Shown: piece after piece, positions 8,460-15,860 of the stretch
Numbering within the stretch: the stretch's first letter is position 1
How the letters are laid out: every line of letters starts with the position of its first letter
Assembly: GCA_019113205.1 (NCBI GenBank)
Contig: DXHX01000172.1
Location: 1 to 45,579, forward strand
Source of the DNA: Candidatus Pseudogracilibacillus intestinigallinarum
GTDB lineage: Bacteria > Bacillota > Bacilli > Bacillales > Amphibacillaceae
DNA: 45,579 nt
Direction of reading: 5' to 3'
Notes under the pieces: model-generated
What the model saw: the letters and a program-made list of their open reading frames with translations, nothing else
Told to the model about the DNA's origin: nothing
The model's database searches: none
Translations under genes and position numbers: made by a program

Positions 8460-8729
8460 TTATACGAATTCATTTAATATGCCACCTTTTCCAGTTAACA
8501 AGAAACGCTCTGCTTCATTTACATTTAAAGAGCGTTTTTTTACGTGAAGTTTCCTTTTCTTCTTTAATTTATATATATGTTTATGCCGATCATACGGATA
8601 GTCTTCTTTTATTTCATGAAAAACAGCTTTATACGAGCGATACACATGATGTGGACTATCCTTACTCTTTTCCATTCTTCTTGCATATTGCTGATACGTA
8701 TAATGTGTGTATGGAATGATGTAGCCCAT
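8460..8729 (-). CDS. Small basic protein (89 aa) beside spore coat genes, unknown
   Basis: The open frame reaches further upstream, but a strong ribosome site (GAGGAGGATAAGAAG, then ATG) fixes the start at 8729, giving 89 residues beginning MGYIIPYTHYTYQQYARR. The protein is rich in Tyr, His, Lys and Arg, with a central KKKRKLHVKKRSL cluster and a C-terminal block ERFLLTGKGGILNEFV. No membrane segment or signal is visible. I do not recognise the family. It is divergent from a CotY/CotZ-type gene with the 5' ends about 170 bp apart, and the Tyr/Lys-rich, basic composition would suit a spore-associated protein, but this is inference. Confidence 0.65.
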   Translation of the reverse strand: MGYIIPYTHYTYQQYARRMEKSKDSPHHVYRSYKAVFHEIKEDYPYDRHKHIYKLKKKRKLHVKKRSLNVNEAERFLLTGKGGILNEFV

Positions 8730-8836
8730 CTTCTTATCCTCCTCTATTTTTTTATACCCGATAATTTTATGTTCTAAACATGATATCAGAATATTTAGAT
8801 AAATACAATCACACAGATGCATAGTTGTATGCCTAC

Positions 8837-8863
8837 ACAATGAACACTCCTTTACATAAAGTA
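8837..8863 (+). promoter_or_regulatory. Sigma-K-like promoter of the coat gene
   Basis: AC at 8837-8838, a 16 nt spacer and CATAAAGTA at 8855-8863 match the mother-cell sigma-K pattern (AC, N16-17, CATAnnnTA). It lies 40 bp before the start of the CotY/CotZ-type gene. Confidence 0.6.
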
Positions 8864-8902
8864 ATATCGAACACCTATAGCAAGGAAGAAAGGAGAATAA
8901 AT

Positions 8903-9361
8903 ATGAGTTGTGGAAAAGAAATGCATACTGGAAGTTGCGTTTGTAACGTATTAAAAGAAATTGCCCGTGCCCAAAAGGATATTACAGAATTCCATTGTGA
9001 TACTAGTTGTGAAAAATCAATTAATGATTTATTAGGGGATACAGAGGTACGTAATAATTTAGATACAGTCCCTTTCATTTTATATTGTGATAGTGGCTGT
9101 AAACCATTTAAAGGATATGGTGCACATCCTCGTAATATTAGTAAAATTGTTTCTAGTTACTTTTTCCGAGTCAAAAGTGTCACAAACGATTGCTGTGCAG
9201 TCATTGAATTATTAAGAGATCCAGGAGATAATAATTTCCATCCGAAAGATCCTGCAGATCAACAAACGAAACATTTACGTGCAACAGGAATTTGTATGAC
9301 AATCGATGCTAAATGCTTCTGTCATATCACTTGTTTACCAGCAATTAATGCTTGTTCTTAA
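8903..9361 (+). CDS. cotZ: Spore coat protein, CotY/CotZ family
   Basis: A 152-residue cysteine-rich protein (about 12 Cys). It has an N-terminal SCGKEMHTGSCVCNVLKEI, a middle DTVPFILYCDSGCKPF, then YFFRVKSVTNDCCAVIELL and a C-terminal DAKCFCHITCLPAINAC. These correspond to the conserved DTVPF, FFRV and D.KCFC..C blocks of CotY and CotZ, which form the disulfide-linked spore crust lattice in B. subtilis. The upstream in-frame extension is rejected because AAAGGAGAATAAAT directly precedes the ATG at 8903. Whether it is the CotY or CotZ orthologue is not resolved; only one copy is present here. A sigma-K-like promoter supports late mother-cell expression. Confidence 0.9.
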   Translation: MSCGKEMHTGSCVCNVLKEIARAQKDITEFHCDTSCEKSINDLLGDTEVRNNLDTVPFILYCDSGCKPFKGYGAHPRNISKIVSSYFFRVKSVTNDCCAVIELLRDPGDNNFHPKDPADQQTKHLRATGICMTIDAKCFCHITCLPAINACS

Positions 9362-9367
9362 CATGTA

Positions 9368-9424
9368 GGGACCTGGGACGTTAAGGAATTGTGAAGGAAA
9401 CTTTACGTCCCGTCCCTTCTTTTT
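9368..9424. terminator. Hairpin terminator between convergent coat genes
   Basis: GGGAC..GGGACGT (from 9368) pairs with ACGTCCC.GTCCC (ending 9416), followed by TTCTTTT. It lies between the cotZ-type stop and the cotO stop. Confidence 0.7.
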
Positions 9425-9707
9425 AGATTTGAATAATTTGCACATGTTCCAATTTATCTTTAGAAATATTTCTTTTCGCATTATATTCATCTAAGATAAT
9501 TAACTCCGTTTCTTTTTCTTCTATTATTTCTCCACGAATTTTTTCATCTTGTACTGTCAATTCGTATGTGATATTTCCGAGTAATGTTGGAAAATTCCAT
9601 GTTTCATTATTTTTGCTTTCCTTTTCTCCTAAATAAAACGTCTCTTGCATCGGTCGTTTGGAGAAAGGTATTTCTGGTTGTTCAATATACATAAATGGTT
9701 TTTTCAC
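9423..9707 (-). CDS. cotO: CotO-like spore coat protein, short form
   Basis: A 94-residue protein beginning KKPFMYIEQPEIPF with an RPMQETF block, resembling the N-terminus of CotO (YjbX: KPLIYIAQP...MQE). CotO is a mother-cell coat morphogenetic protein; in B. subtilis it lies next to the cotZ cluster, as here. B. subtilis CotO is about 227 aa, so this form lacks most of the middle region. The start is GTG at 9707, 8 nt after GGAGG; the further upstream in-frame ATG codons lack a ribosome site. The C-terminal half (ELTVQDEKIRGEI..LIILDEY) looks like a small beta-rich domain. It is convergent with the cotZ-type gene. Confidence 0.75.
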   Translation of the reverse strand: MKKPFMYIEQPEIPFSKRPMQETFYLGEKESKNNETWNFPTLLGNITYELTVQDEKIRGEIIEEKETELIILDEYNAKRNISKDKLEHVQIIQI

Positions 9708-9740
9708 TTTCAAAACCTCCATCTCATTTCTTTGTAAAAC

Positions 9741-9767
9741 CATTATATGTGCCCACACACTTTTAGT
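9741..9767 (-). promoter_or_regulatory. Candidate sigma-K-like promoter of cotO
   Basis: On the minus strand AC (9766-9767), 16 nt, then CATATAATG (9741-9749); one mismatch to the CATAnnnTA pattern. It lies 34 bp upstream of the GTG start. Confidence 0.4.
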
Positions 9768-9788
9768 GCATAAATAATTTAAATGACT

Positions 9789-9815
9789 CTACATATGTCC
9801 TGGTCGTAAGTTCAT
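9789..9815 (-). other. 8-codon mini-ORF with strong ribosome site
   Basis: On the minus strand GAGGAGG, 8 nt, then ATG and eight codons reading MNLRPGHM followed by TAG. It lies between the mgtE terminator and cotO. It could be a leader peptide or chance; no larger frame continues it. Confidence 0.2.
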
Positions 9816-9847
9816 GAATATTTCCTCCTCTAACACAGTTTTTGAGC

Positions 9848-9887
9848 CGAAAAAAGCTGAAAAGTGTTTGACACTTTTCAGCTTTTT
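9848..9887 (-). terminator. Terminator of mgtE
   Basis: A perfect 17 bp stem: AAAAAGCTGAAAAGTGT at 9851-9867 with its complement at 9871-9887 and a 3 nt loop, one base after the mgtE stop. In the gene's direction it is followed by a T run. Confidence 0.9.
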
Positions 9888-9888
9888 G

Positions 9889-11253
9889 TTACGAAACTAA
9901 CATTCCCATAAATGCAGTTGCCATTCCAAAATAAATGATCACAGATGTTACGTCATTTAATGTCGTAATAAATGGACCAGAAGCAACTGCTGGGTCAATA
10001 TTAAATTTTTCCATAATTAATGGAATAAGTGCACCTGAAATAGTTGCAACTGTTAAGGTTGCTAAAATGGCGATCCCTACTAACAATCCAAGAAAAAGAT
10101 TGCCTTTCCATACGTAAATAACTCCGATAATAATAATTCCACATGTTCCACCAACGAGCAGTCCTGTCGTCATTTCCCGTAATAGAAGTTTCAATTTATT
10201 ATCTTTGCCGTACGTTCCAACAGCTAATCCACGAACTGCAACTGCTAAAGATTGTGTTCCGGCATTCCCTGCCATCCCTGCAATTAACGGAATAAAAATT
10301 GCTACAACAGGAACTGCTTCAAGTGTTTCTTCAAAACTGTCAATCAAACTTGCTGTAACCATCCCTAAGAATAGTAAAATAATGAGCCAAGGTAAACGCA
10401 TTTTTGCCGCTTGTGTTGGCGAGGAATCTTTCGTATCAATATCGACAACTGCCGCAAACTTAGAATAGTCGTCACTCGCTTCTTCATCCATAACGTCTAA
10501 AATATCGTCTACTGTAATAATTCCTAGTAAATGATTTTGAAAATCGACAACTGGTACAGCTAGGAAGTCATAATCACGCATCATCCGCGCAATTTCTTCT
10601 TGGTCTCGACCAACTTTTACAGATACAACATTTTCGTTCATGACATTTTCTAATAATTCATTTTCATCTGCAACGATTAAATCTCTTAGTGAAACGACAC
10701 CCGCAAGACGCTTACTCTCATCTAAAACATACGTATAATAAATTGTTTCCGCATCTGGTGCTTTCACTTTCATTTCTTTCATCGTTTCTTTGACGGTTTG
10801 AGTTTTTATAAAAGCAATATACTCTGTCGTCATAATACTTCCCGCTGTTTTTTCTTCATAATGAAGAAGTGCTTTAATTTCTTCAGCAGGCTGTTTTTCC
10901 ATAATCGCTAAAAAGCTTGCGACTTCATCTTTCGTTAATTCCTTTAAAATGTCTACCGCATCATCTGCAGCTAGTTCTGCAATAACCATTGTCGCAAATT
11001 GCGGATCCATTTCTGTAATAAATTTCTCCGTCTCTTCTAGCTCGATATATTCCATAATTTCCGCCATTTCTTTTGGCGATAGGAAATGATACACCCTCAT
11101 TCGATTGTCCTTCTCTTGTTCACGATAGAACATCGCTTGTTCATATGGGTGTAGTTCTAAAAATAAATCTCTGAAATCAGCTGTTTCTTCAGCTTGGAGT
11201 AGTTGTAATAACTCCTCCGCATGTAATTCAGCTTTTTCTTGTATATCTACCAT
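9889..11253 (-). CDS. mgtE: Magnesium transporter MgtE
   Basis: A 454-residue magnesium channel/transporter. The cytosolic MgtE-N helical domain occupies about 1-130 (EYIELEETEKFITEMDP.., LAADDAVDILKEL) and a CBS pair about 135-260 (GSIMTTEYIAF; VSVKVGRDQEEIARMM). A five-helix membrane domain from about 285 carries the family signature PLIAGMAGNAGTQSLAV. The N and CBS domains sense cytosolic magnesium and close the pore. The start at 11253 (MVDIQEK) matches the usual N-terminus and length (B. subtilis MgtE about 451 aa); the frame extends further upstream without a conserved sequence. The gene is preceded by an M-box magnesium riboswitch and attenuator, so it should be expressed when magnesium is low. 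Confidence 0.95.
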   Translation of the reverse strand: MVDIQEKAELHAEELLQLLQAEETADFRDLFLELHPYEQAMFYREQEKDNRMRVYHFLSPKEMAEIMEYIELEETEKFITEMDPQFATMVIAELAADDAVDILKELTKDEVASFLAIMEKQPAEEIKALLHYEEKTAGSIMTTEYIAFIKTQTVKETMKEMKVKAPDAETIYYTYVLDESKRLAGVVSLRDLIVADENELLENVMNENVVSVKVGRDQEEIARMMRDYDFLAVPVVDFQNHLLGIITVDDILDVMDEEASDDYSKFAAVVDIDTKDSSPTQAAKMRLPWLIILLFLGMVTASLIDSFEETLEAVPVVAIFIPLIAGMAGNAGTQSLAVAVRGLAVGTYGKDNKLKLLLREMTTGLLVGGTCGIIIIGVIYVWKGNLFLGLLVGIAILATLTVATISGALIPLIMEKFNIDPAVASGPFITTLNDVTSVIIYFGMATAFMGMLVS

Positions 11254-11328
11254 GTTCGTCACCAACTTTCTGCATAATATTAAGTTAGGTGAATGACAAC
11301 AGTTATACATTATTTTGTGATTTTGTTC

Positions 11329-11366
11329 GAAAAAACGAAAGAACACCTATACGAAGAAGGTGTTCT
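11329..11366 (-). terminator. M-box attenuator (transcription terminator in mgtE leader)
   Basis: Arms AGAACACCT and AGGTGTTCT (plus-strand 11340-11348 and 11358-11366), followed in the mgtE direction by TTCGTTTTTT. It lies between the aptamer and the gene, as expected for the riboswitch-controlled terminator. Confidence 0.8.
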
Positions 11367-11400
11367 GTAAATTATTTCATCTATAAAAACACAAAATAAC

Positions 11401-11560
11401 GAACGAAGCCTCCATCGTGGAGTTTTAGCACTATATGGCTTGGATTTTTCCCACTGCATTAGATACTACCTTATGTCGATAGTCTCTGTTAACCCATTGG
11501 TGTCTCTCGACATTTCTGGGTAGCAGCTTACATCCATATAGGAGCCTCACCTAACGAGGA
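11401..11560 (-). promoter_or_regulatory. M-box (ykoK-type) magnesium riboswitch
   Basis: The minus strand carries the conserved M-box segments in order: CGTTAGGTGAGGCTCCTATA at the 5' side, CTGCTACCCAGAAATGTCGA, GACACCAATGGGT, CGACATAAGGTA, TAATGCAGTGGG, and GCCATATAGTGCTAAAACTC near the 3' side. This is the magnesium-sensing leader known upstream of B. subtilis mgtE (ykoK leader). It is followed by a terminator hairpin at 11329-11366 and then mgtE. High magnesium should favour termination. Confidence 0.93.
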
Positions 11561-11591
11561 TAGATATTTACAATGTTAAATTCCAAATATA

Positions 11592-11619
11592 ATCGTAACA
11601 TATGCATATAATTTGTCAA
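11592..11619 (-). promoter_or_regulatory. Promoter of the mgtE leader
   Basis: On the minus strand TTGACA (11614-11619), 16 bp, then TACGAT (11592-11597). It overlaps the last codons of the upstream rluD-type gene and sits 32 bp before the first conserved M-box bases. Confidence 0.6.
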
Positions 11620-12491
11620 ACACTTTTTTCATAAAGTTTCCCTATATCATTTGGAAAATCAATTTTAAATTGCATTTCCTCTTTCGTAGTAGGATGAATA
11701 AAGCTAATTTCATCACAGTGTAATGCTTGTCTCTTTATTAAATCACGATTACCACCATATAAATCATCGCCGAGTAACGGATGGCCTATATGAGAAAAAT
11801 GCACCCTTATTTGATGTGTTCTCCCTGTTTCTAATTGTGCTTTTACGAAAGTATATGAATCAAATTGTTTCATTAATTCAAAATGTGTCACCGCATATTG
11901 CCCTTTTTCAGTTACCACTCTTTCCATTAACGATGTTTCTTTTCTCCCGATAGGTGCATTAATACTACCTGATACTTGTTTTAGCCTACCCGAAACTACC
12001 GCTACATATGTACGAGATATAGCATTTTTTCGTTGTAATATTGCCAGTTGTGAATGACTATAGGCATGTTTTGCAACTAACACGAGACCAGACGTATCTT
12101 TATCAAGCCTTGTTACGATATGGACCGTTGCATCTATCCCTTGTTGTTTATAATAATACAACAATCCATTCGCAATGGTATTAGTTGGATGGATTTTAGA
12201 AGGGATTGTTGGCATACCGGCTTCCTTACATAAAACTATGATGTCATCATCTTCATATAAAATTTGTAATGGTATTTTTTCTGCTACCATCGTTTCGCTT
12301 TTTTCGACTGGTAAAATAATCTCCACTACATCTCCTTGGCATAATACATATCGTACAGTTTCTAAGGAGCCATTTACTAATATTTTACCTCTTTTCGCAC
12401 GTTTTATAAGCCTAGTCGAAAGTGTAACAACTTCTTCTAAATAAGTACGTAATAATATGCCATCGTATTGTTTTTCAATTTCCCATTTCAA
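11616..12491 (-). CDS. yjbO: RluA/RluD-family pseudouridine synthase (YjbO type)
   Basis: A 291-residue RNA pseudouridine synthase. The N-terminal S4-like RNA-binding segment spans about 12-62 (LRTYLEE..KRAKRGKILVNG), and the catalytic domain from about 75 carries HIVTRLDKDTSGL with catalytic Asp130. Later blocks are GRTHQIRVHFSHIGHPLLGDDLYGG. It isomerises uridine in 23S rRNA or tRNA; the target is not determinable here. The gene lies 11 bp downstream of nadK, as nadF-yjbO in B. subtilis, so the two are probably co-transcribed. Confidence 0.92.
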   Translation of the reverse strand: MKWEIEKQYDGILLRTYLEEVVTLSTRLIKRAKRGKILVNGSLETVRYVLCQGDVVEIILPVEKSETMVAEKIPLQILYEDDDIIVLCKEAGMPTIPSKIHPTNTIANGLLYYYKQQGIDATVHIVTRLDKDTSGLVLVAKHAYSHSQLAILQRKNAISRTYVAVVSGRLKQVSGSINAPIGRKETSLMERVVTEKGQYAVTHFELMKQFDSYTFVKAQLETGRTHQIRVHFSHIGHPLLGDDLYGGNRDLIKRQALHCDEISFIHPTTKEEMQFKIDFPNDIGKLYEKSV

Positions 12492-12502
12492 GCTAATTCA
12501 TC

Positions 12503-13312
12503 CTAATCAAATGTTTTAATTTCCGTAACGAATGAATCACGCACACGATTCCAGAACGGGAATGGACGATAACGAACAAAGCGCACACGCTCTTTTGCTA
12601 CACGACATTGAATCGATCGTACATTTGAGTATGACTCTGTTAAATGATCAATTGCAATAATGAAACTATTTTTTTGTAATGGTTTCAATAAAATGGTATG
12701 GTGCTTCGGCAAAATAAGTGGTGAACCAATTGTTCGGAACACTCGATTGTTAATCGACGCAATTTCTGCCACTTGAATCGCTTCTAATGACGGGTGTAAA
12801 ATTGCTCCTCCCAATGCTTTATTATATGCCGTACTTCCAGATGGGGTTGAAATACATAGTCCATCCCCTCTAAACGTTTCAAAATGTTCCCCACGAATTT
12901 GAACATCAAACACAACGGAACCTTCCACTGTTTTAATCGTCGTTTCATTTAATGCTAAAATACGATGTGGTTTTTCTTCGCCTTCAAATCGAATAATCAC
13001 TTCTAATAATGGATATTCCACGACATGGAATGGTGTTTTTGCTATTTCAATTACTAATTTTTCAATTTCTTCTGATGTCCAGTCAGTATAGAACCCTAAA
13101 TGTCCTGTATGTACGCCTAAAAACGCTGTCGTCTCAAGTTTATCTACGTAACGACGAAATGCCTCTAAAAAGGTTCCGTCTCCACCAATTGAGATGACTA
13201 AATCAGGTGATTCTTCATTATACGTTAAATCAAAATCGATTAAATATTGTTTCATTTTTGCTGTAATTTTATTAGAACGTTCGTCTCCACGAGATACAAT
13301 TGCAAACTTCAT
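12503..13312 (-). CDS. nadK: NAD kinase
   Basis: A 269-residue ATP-NAD kinase making NADP. The diagnostic GGDGTF motif is at residues 43-48, NETT at 122-125, and the glycine-rich [21 protein letters not shown] block near 145-165. Length matches B. subtilis NadF/PpnKA (266 aa). The start at 13312 (MKFAIVSRG) follows a GGGGGC ribosome site; the longer upstream frame is not needed. It forms a probable operon with the downstream yjbO-type gene. In B. subtilis the gene before nadF is yjbM ((p)ppGpp synthetase), which is absent here. Confidence 0.95.
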   Translation of the reverse strand: MKFAIVSRGDERSNKITAKMKQYLIDFDLTYNEESPDLVISIGGDGTFLEAFRRYVDKLETTAFLGVHTGHLGFYTDWTSEEIEKLVIEIAKTPFHVVEYPLLEVIIRFEGEEKPHRILALNETTIKTVEGSVVFDVQIRGEHFETFRGDGLCISTPSGSTAYNKALGGAILHPSLEAIQVAEIASINNRVFRTIGSPLILPKHHTILLKPLQKNSFIIAIDHLTESYSNVRSIQCRVAKERVRFVRYRPFPFWNRVRDSFVTEIKTFD

Positions 13313-13462
13313 GAGCGTAGCCCCCTTCAGTGTCAAGTTCAAATAATTGTCAATTCTATATTATCATACTATTTCTATCTAACCTATCATTTCTATGTAA
13401 TTCTTTTCATTGCCTAATATTTTTGTCATAATACATATAAGTATAAGATGGAAGGTGACAAC

Positions 13463-14062
13463 ATGACCCAGGAAATTGAAATAGAATTTAAAACGGTGTT
13501 AGAAAAGACTGCATTTGACACATTATTGAATGCTCTCCCTTTTTCAGCGAATGCGATTGAGCAAACAAATTATTATTTTGAAACGAATGATTTTGCATTG
13601 AAAAAACAAGGTAGTGCCATTCGTATTCGTAAAAAGTATGATGAGTATGTCATTACATTAAAGCAGCCACATGAACAAGGCATATTAGAAACACACGAAC
13701 GAATTAATAGTGATACATTTATGAATTGGATCGATGGAAAGCCTGTTGCAACTGGCCAATTAAAAGACCAACTAACGGCATTACAAGTCCGTCTTGAAGA
13801 TTTAATATACCACGGATATTTAACAACTTTCCGCCGTACATTTACTGAAAATGAACTTGAATATGTTTTAGATGAAAGTCATTATAATGGAATCGTGGAC
13901 TATGAGTTAGAATTAGAAGCAGTATCTTTTACTGATGGAGAAAAAGCTTTTGATGCATTATTAGGTCAATATCATATACAAAAAAAAGCCCCCATTACAA
14001 AAATTGAACGTTTTTTTAAAAGCTTACCATCTTTCATGACTAACGATAATGATGAAAGATAA
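13463..14062 (+). CDS. yjbK: CYTH-domain protein (YjbK type, triphosphate tunnel family)
   Basis: A 199-residue protein with the CYTH signature ExExK at residues 6-10 (EIEFK). Alternating acidic/basic strands follow: YYFETNDFALKKQGSAIRIRKK, YVITLKQP, RRTFTENELEYVLDESHYNGIVDYELELEA and KIERFF. Proteins of this fold bind or hydrolyse triphosphate compounds in a beta-tunnel; the natural substrate of YjbK is unknown. The start is ATG at 13463 behind GGAAGGTGA. It is divergent from nadK, whereas in B. subtilis yjbK lies upstream of yjbL-yjbM-nadF on the same strand. Confidence 0.9.
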   Translation: MTQEIEIEFKTVLEKTAFDTLLNALPFSANAIEQTNYYFETNDFALKKQGSAIRIRKKYDEYVITLKQPHEQGILETHERINSDTFMNWIDGKPVATGQLKDQLTALQVRLEDLIYHGYLTTFRRTFTENELEYVLDESHYNGIVDYELELEAVSFTDGEKAFDALLGQYHIQKKAPITKIERFFKSLPSFMTNDNDER

Positions 14063-14205
14063 GTTTTAAAATGGCACGATTTAACAATACATAGCACCGC
14101 CTTTTACCACAGTAACCTAAAATTATTTATTGCTACGTGATGGAAAATTATGTACACATATCCTATGAATCATGACATACATTGTTCATAGGGGGCGATG
14201 TTTAA

Positions 14206-14400
14206 ATGAAACAAATTGTGCCACTTCTCCTTTTATGTTGTTGTATCATACTCATTATCGTTAATTTTTTATCGTTTTTAGGTGTTTTTCCACCTATCAT
14301 AACATTGCCACTTCTATTTATCGCTATTTATTTAACACTTCTTGCCTTTCTCCCGACTACAACAACTAAACACACATTTATGCGAACAAGAAAAAGATAA
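14206..14400 (+). CDS. Small two-span membrane protein (64 aa), unknown
   Basis: A 64-residue product with two hydrophobic segments (about 4-25 and 28-49) and a basic Thr/Arg-rich tail (TTTTKHTFMRTRKR). The ATG at 14206 follows an AGGGGGCG ribosome site, and a terminator lies directly after the stop, so it looks like a single real gene. The family is not recognised. A hairpin whose 3' arm runs into the ribosome site is described separately. Confidence 0.6.
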   Translation: MKQIVPLLLLCCCIILIIVNFLSFLGVFPPIITLPLLFIAIYLTLLAFLPTTTTKHTFMRTRKR

Positions 14401-14402
14401 AG

Positions 14403-14442
14403 AAAAAACTGCTATCGTCCAAATCGACTGTAGCAGTTTTTT
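14403..14442. terminator. Terminator between convergent small genes
   Basis: AAAAAACTGCTA (14403-14414) and TAGCAGTTTTTT (14431-14442) form a 12 bp stem with A and T runs on both sides, suitable for either strand. Confidence 0.85.
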
Positions 14443-14452
14443 ACATTTCTAT

Positions 14453-14551
14453 TTATCTGAAATCTCTTGTTTCTTCCATAAATCTTGATGCGATTGCATA
14501 ACCAATTAAAGATGCGAACACAACAGCGAGTACGTTAAAGAAATTTTTCAT
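14453..14551 (-). CDS. 32-residue hydrophobic peptide downstream of ndh
   Basis: On the minus strand GGAGG, 9 nt, then ATG at 14551 opens 32 codons: MKNFFNVLAVVFASLIGYAI followed by ASRFMEETRDFR and TAA. It has one predicted membrane segment at about 5-22 and a charged tail. It begins 30 bp after the NADH dehydrogenase stop with no terminator in between, and the convergent terminator at 14403-14442 closes it, so it is probably the last gene of the ndh transcript. It was too short for routine gene calling. Function unknown; a small partner of the membrane dehydrogenase is one possibility. Confidence 0.55.
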   Translation of the reverse strand: MKNFFNVLAVVFASLIGYAIASRFMEETRDFR

Positions 14552-14581
14552 TTTTACATTCCTCCTATGTTCTTTCAAAAA

Positions 14582-15793
14582 TTAAAACGGACGAAACTTA
14601 CCTTTTTTAAGTAAAGTTTTTGTTCCACCTAATAAGAAAACAGAACGGTTGTCAACTACTTTTTTCATAGCTGCAGCTGCTTTTCCTTTTAAAGGTTTTC
14701 CATCAAACACACTACCGATACCGTCCGTTACGCCTAATGATGCAACTGTTCCACGGTCATGGAATACGAAATCTTCTAATGGACCACCATGCACTAAAGA
14801 TTTTACGTTTCTAGCACATATATCTGCATGTTGCATAGCTGCTTGTGCAGTTGGTGGGAATGGGCGACCAGCCTCTTCATCCATTACCCAAGCACAGTCT
14901 CCTAATACGAACACATTGTCAAAACCTGGTGCACGTAAATCACTATTTACTGTCACTTTTCCACGTGTTAATTCGAATCCAGATTCTCCTAAAACAGAAC
15001 TTCCAGTTACTCCACCAGTCCATACAATTGTTCCAGCTTTAATTTCTTCGTTATCGTCACCAACGATAAAGCTATCTTCTGTACATTCGTTAATCGCTGT
15101 ACCTAAGCGGAATTCTACTCCACGATCTGCTAATGATTTCTTCGCATATTCTACTAAATCTTTATCGAACATCGGTAAAATAGACGGCATTGCTTCCACA
15201 TTAATGATACGTACTTTGCGACGATCGATATCATATTTCTTGCATAATTGAGGTACACGCTCTGCAAGCTCACCAACAAACTCGATTCCAGTAAATCCAG
15301 CTCCTCCAACTAAAATCGTTAAGTCAGACTCTTTGCTTTCTGGATTATTATTATATTGAGCAAATTTTAATTCAATATGTTCACGGATTAAACGGCTTGA
15401 TTCAATATCAACAATCGAAAATGCATTTTCAGCCATTCCTTTAATACCAAATGTGTTCGTTTCGAAACCTAAAGCGAATACTAAATAATCATATGTAAGT
15501 TCGCCATTTTCTAATACAACACGTTGGTTTTCCGTATCAACTTTTTCTACTAAATCATAAATTAAACGTACACGGTTAGGATTAATTACATCACTAATCA
15601 TAAAACGCGCCTGGTTAGGATTTATCGTTCCTGCTGCCACCTCGTGTAACCATGTTGACTCATAATGATAATTATGTTTGTTTACTAAAATGATATCTGC
15701 TTCTTCTGGTGTGAACAGTTTTGTTAATTCTTTTGTAGTTTTTAATCCTGCATAACCTGCTCCAAGCACTACAATTTTTGGTTTGCTATTCAT
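14582..15793 (-). CDS. yumB: Type II NADH dehydrogenase (YumB type)
   Basis: A 403-residue non-proton-pumping NADH:quinone oxidoreductase, a peripheral membrane flavoprotein passing electrons from NADH to menaquinone. The FAD-binding motif VLGAGYAGLKT is at residues 9-19, the quinone/FAD region HYHYESTWLHEVAAGT near 42-58, the second dinucleotide motif LVGGAGFTGIEFVGEL near 160-175, and the C-terminal FAD block VFVLGDCAWV..GRPFPPTAQAAMQ near 290-320. Sequence and length fit B. subtilis YumB (about 406 aa) better than Ndh/YjlD or YutJ. The start ATG follows GGTGGAG. A Rex-like operator overlaps the predicted transcription start. Confidence 0.92.
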   Translation of the reverse strand: MNSKPKIVVLGAGYAGLKTTKELTKLFTPEEADIILVNKHNYHYESTWLHEVAAGTINPNQARFMISDVINPNRVRLIYDLVEKVDTENQRVVLENGELTYDYLVFALGFETNTFGIKGMAENAFSIVDIESSRLIREHIELKFAQYNNNPESKESDLTILVGGAGFTGIEFVGELAERVPQLCKKYDIDRRKVRIINVEAMPSILPMFDKDLVEYAKKSLADRGVEFRLGTAINECTEDSFIVGDDNEEIKAGTIVWTGGVTGSSVLGESGFELTRGKVTVNSDLRAPGFDNVFVLGDCAWVMDEEAGRPFPPTAQAAMQHADICARNVKSLVHGGPLEDFVFHDRGTVASLGVTDGIGSVFDGKPLKGKAAAAMKKVVDNRSVFLLGGTKTLLKKGKFRPF

Positions 15794-15860
15794 TTATTAC
15801 TCCACCTTCCATTTATTGTTTTGACATATAGCAATTTTTTATTCATATACGTACATTCAA

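Noticed and set aside
8577-8777. 66-codon hydrophobic frame on +
   Set aside because: Antisense to the 89-aa gene, whose ribosome site is far better.
11254-11346. N-terminal extension of mgtE
   Set aside because: It runs into the M-box terminator and lacks similarity; the usual MgtE N-terminus begins at 11253.
14649-15251. A 200-codon open frame on + inside the ndh gene
   Set aside because: It is antisense to a strongly conserved dehydrogenase, has low-complexity Ser/Thr/Pro composition and no ribosome site.
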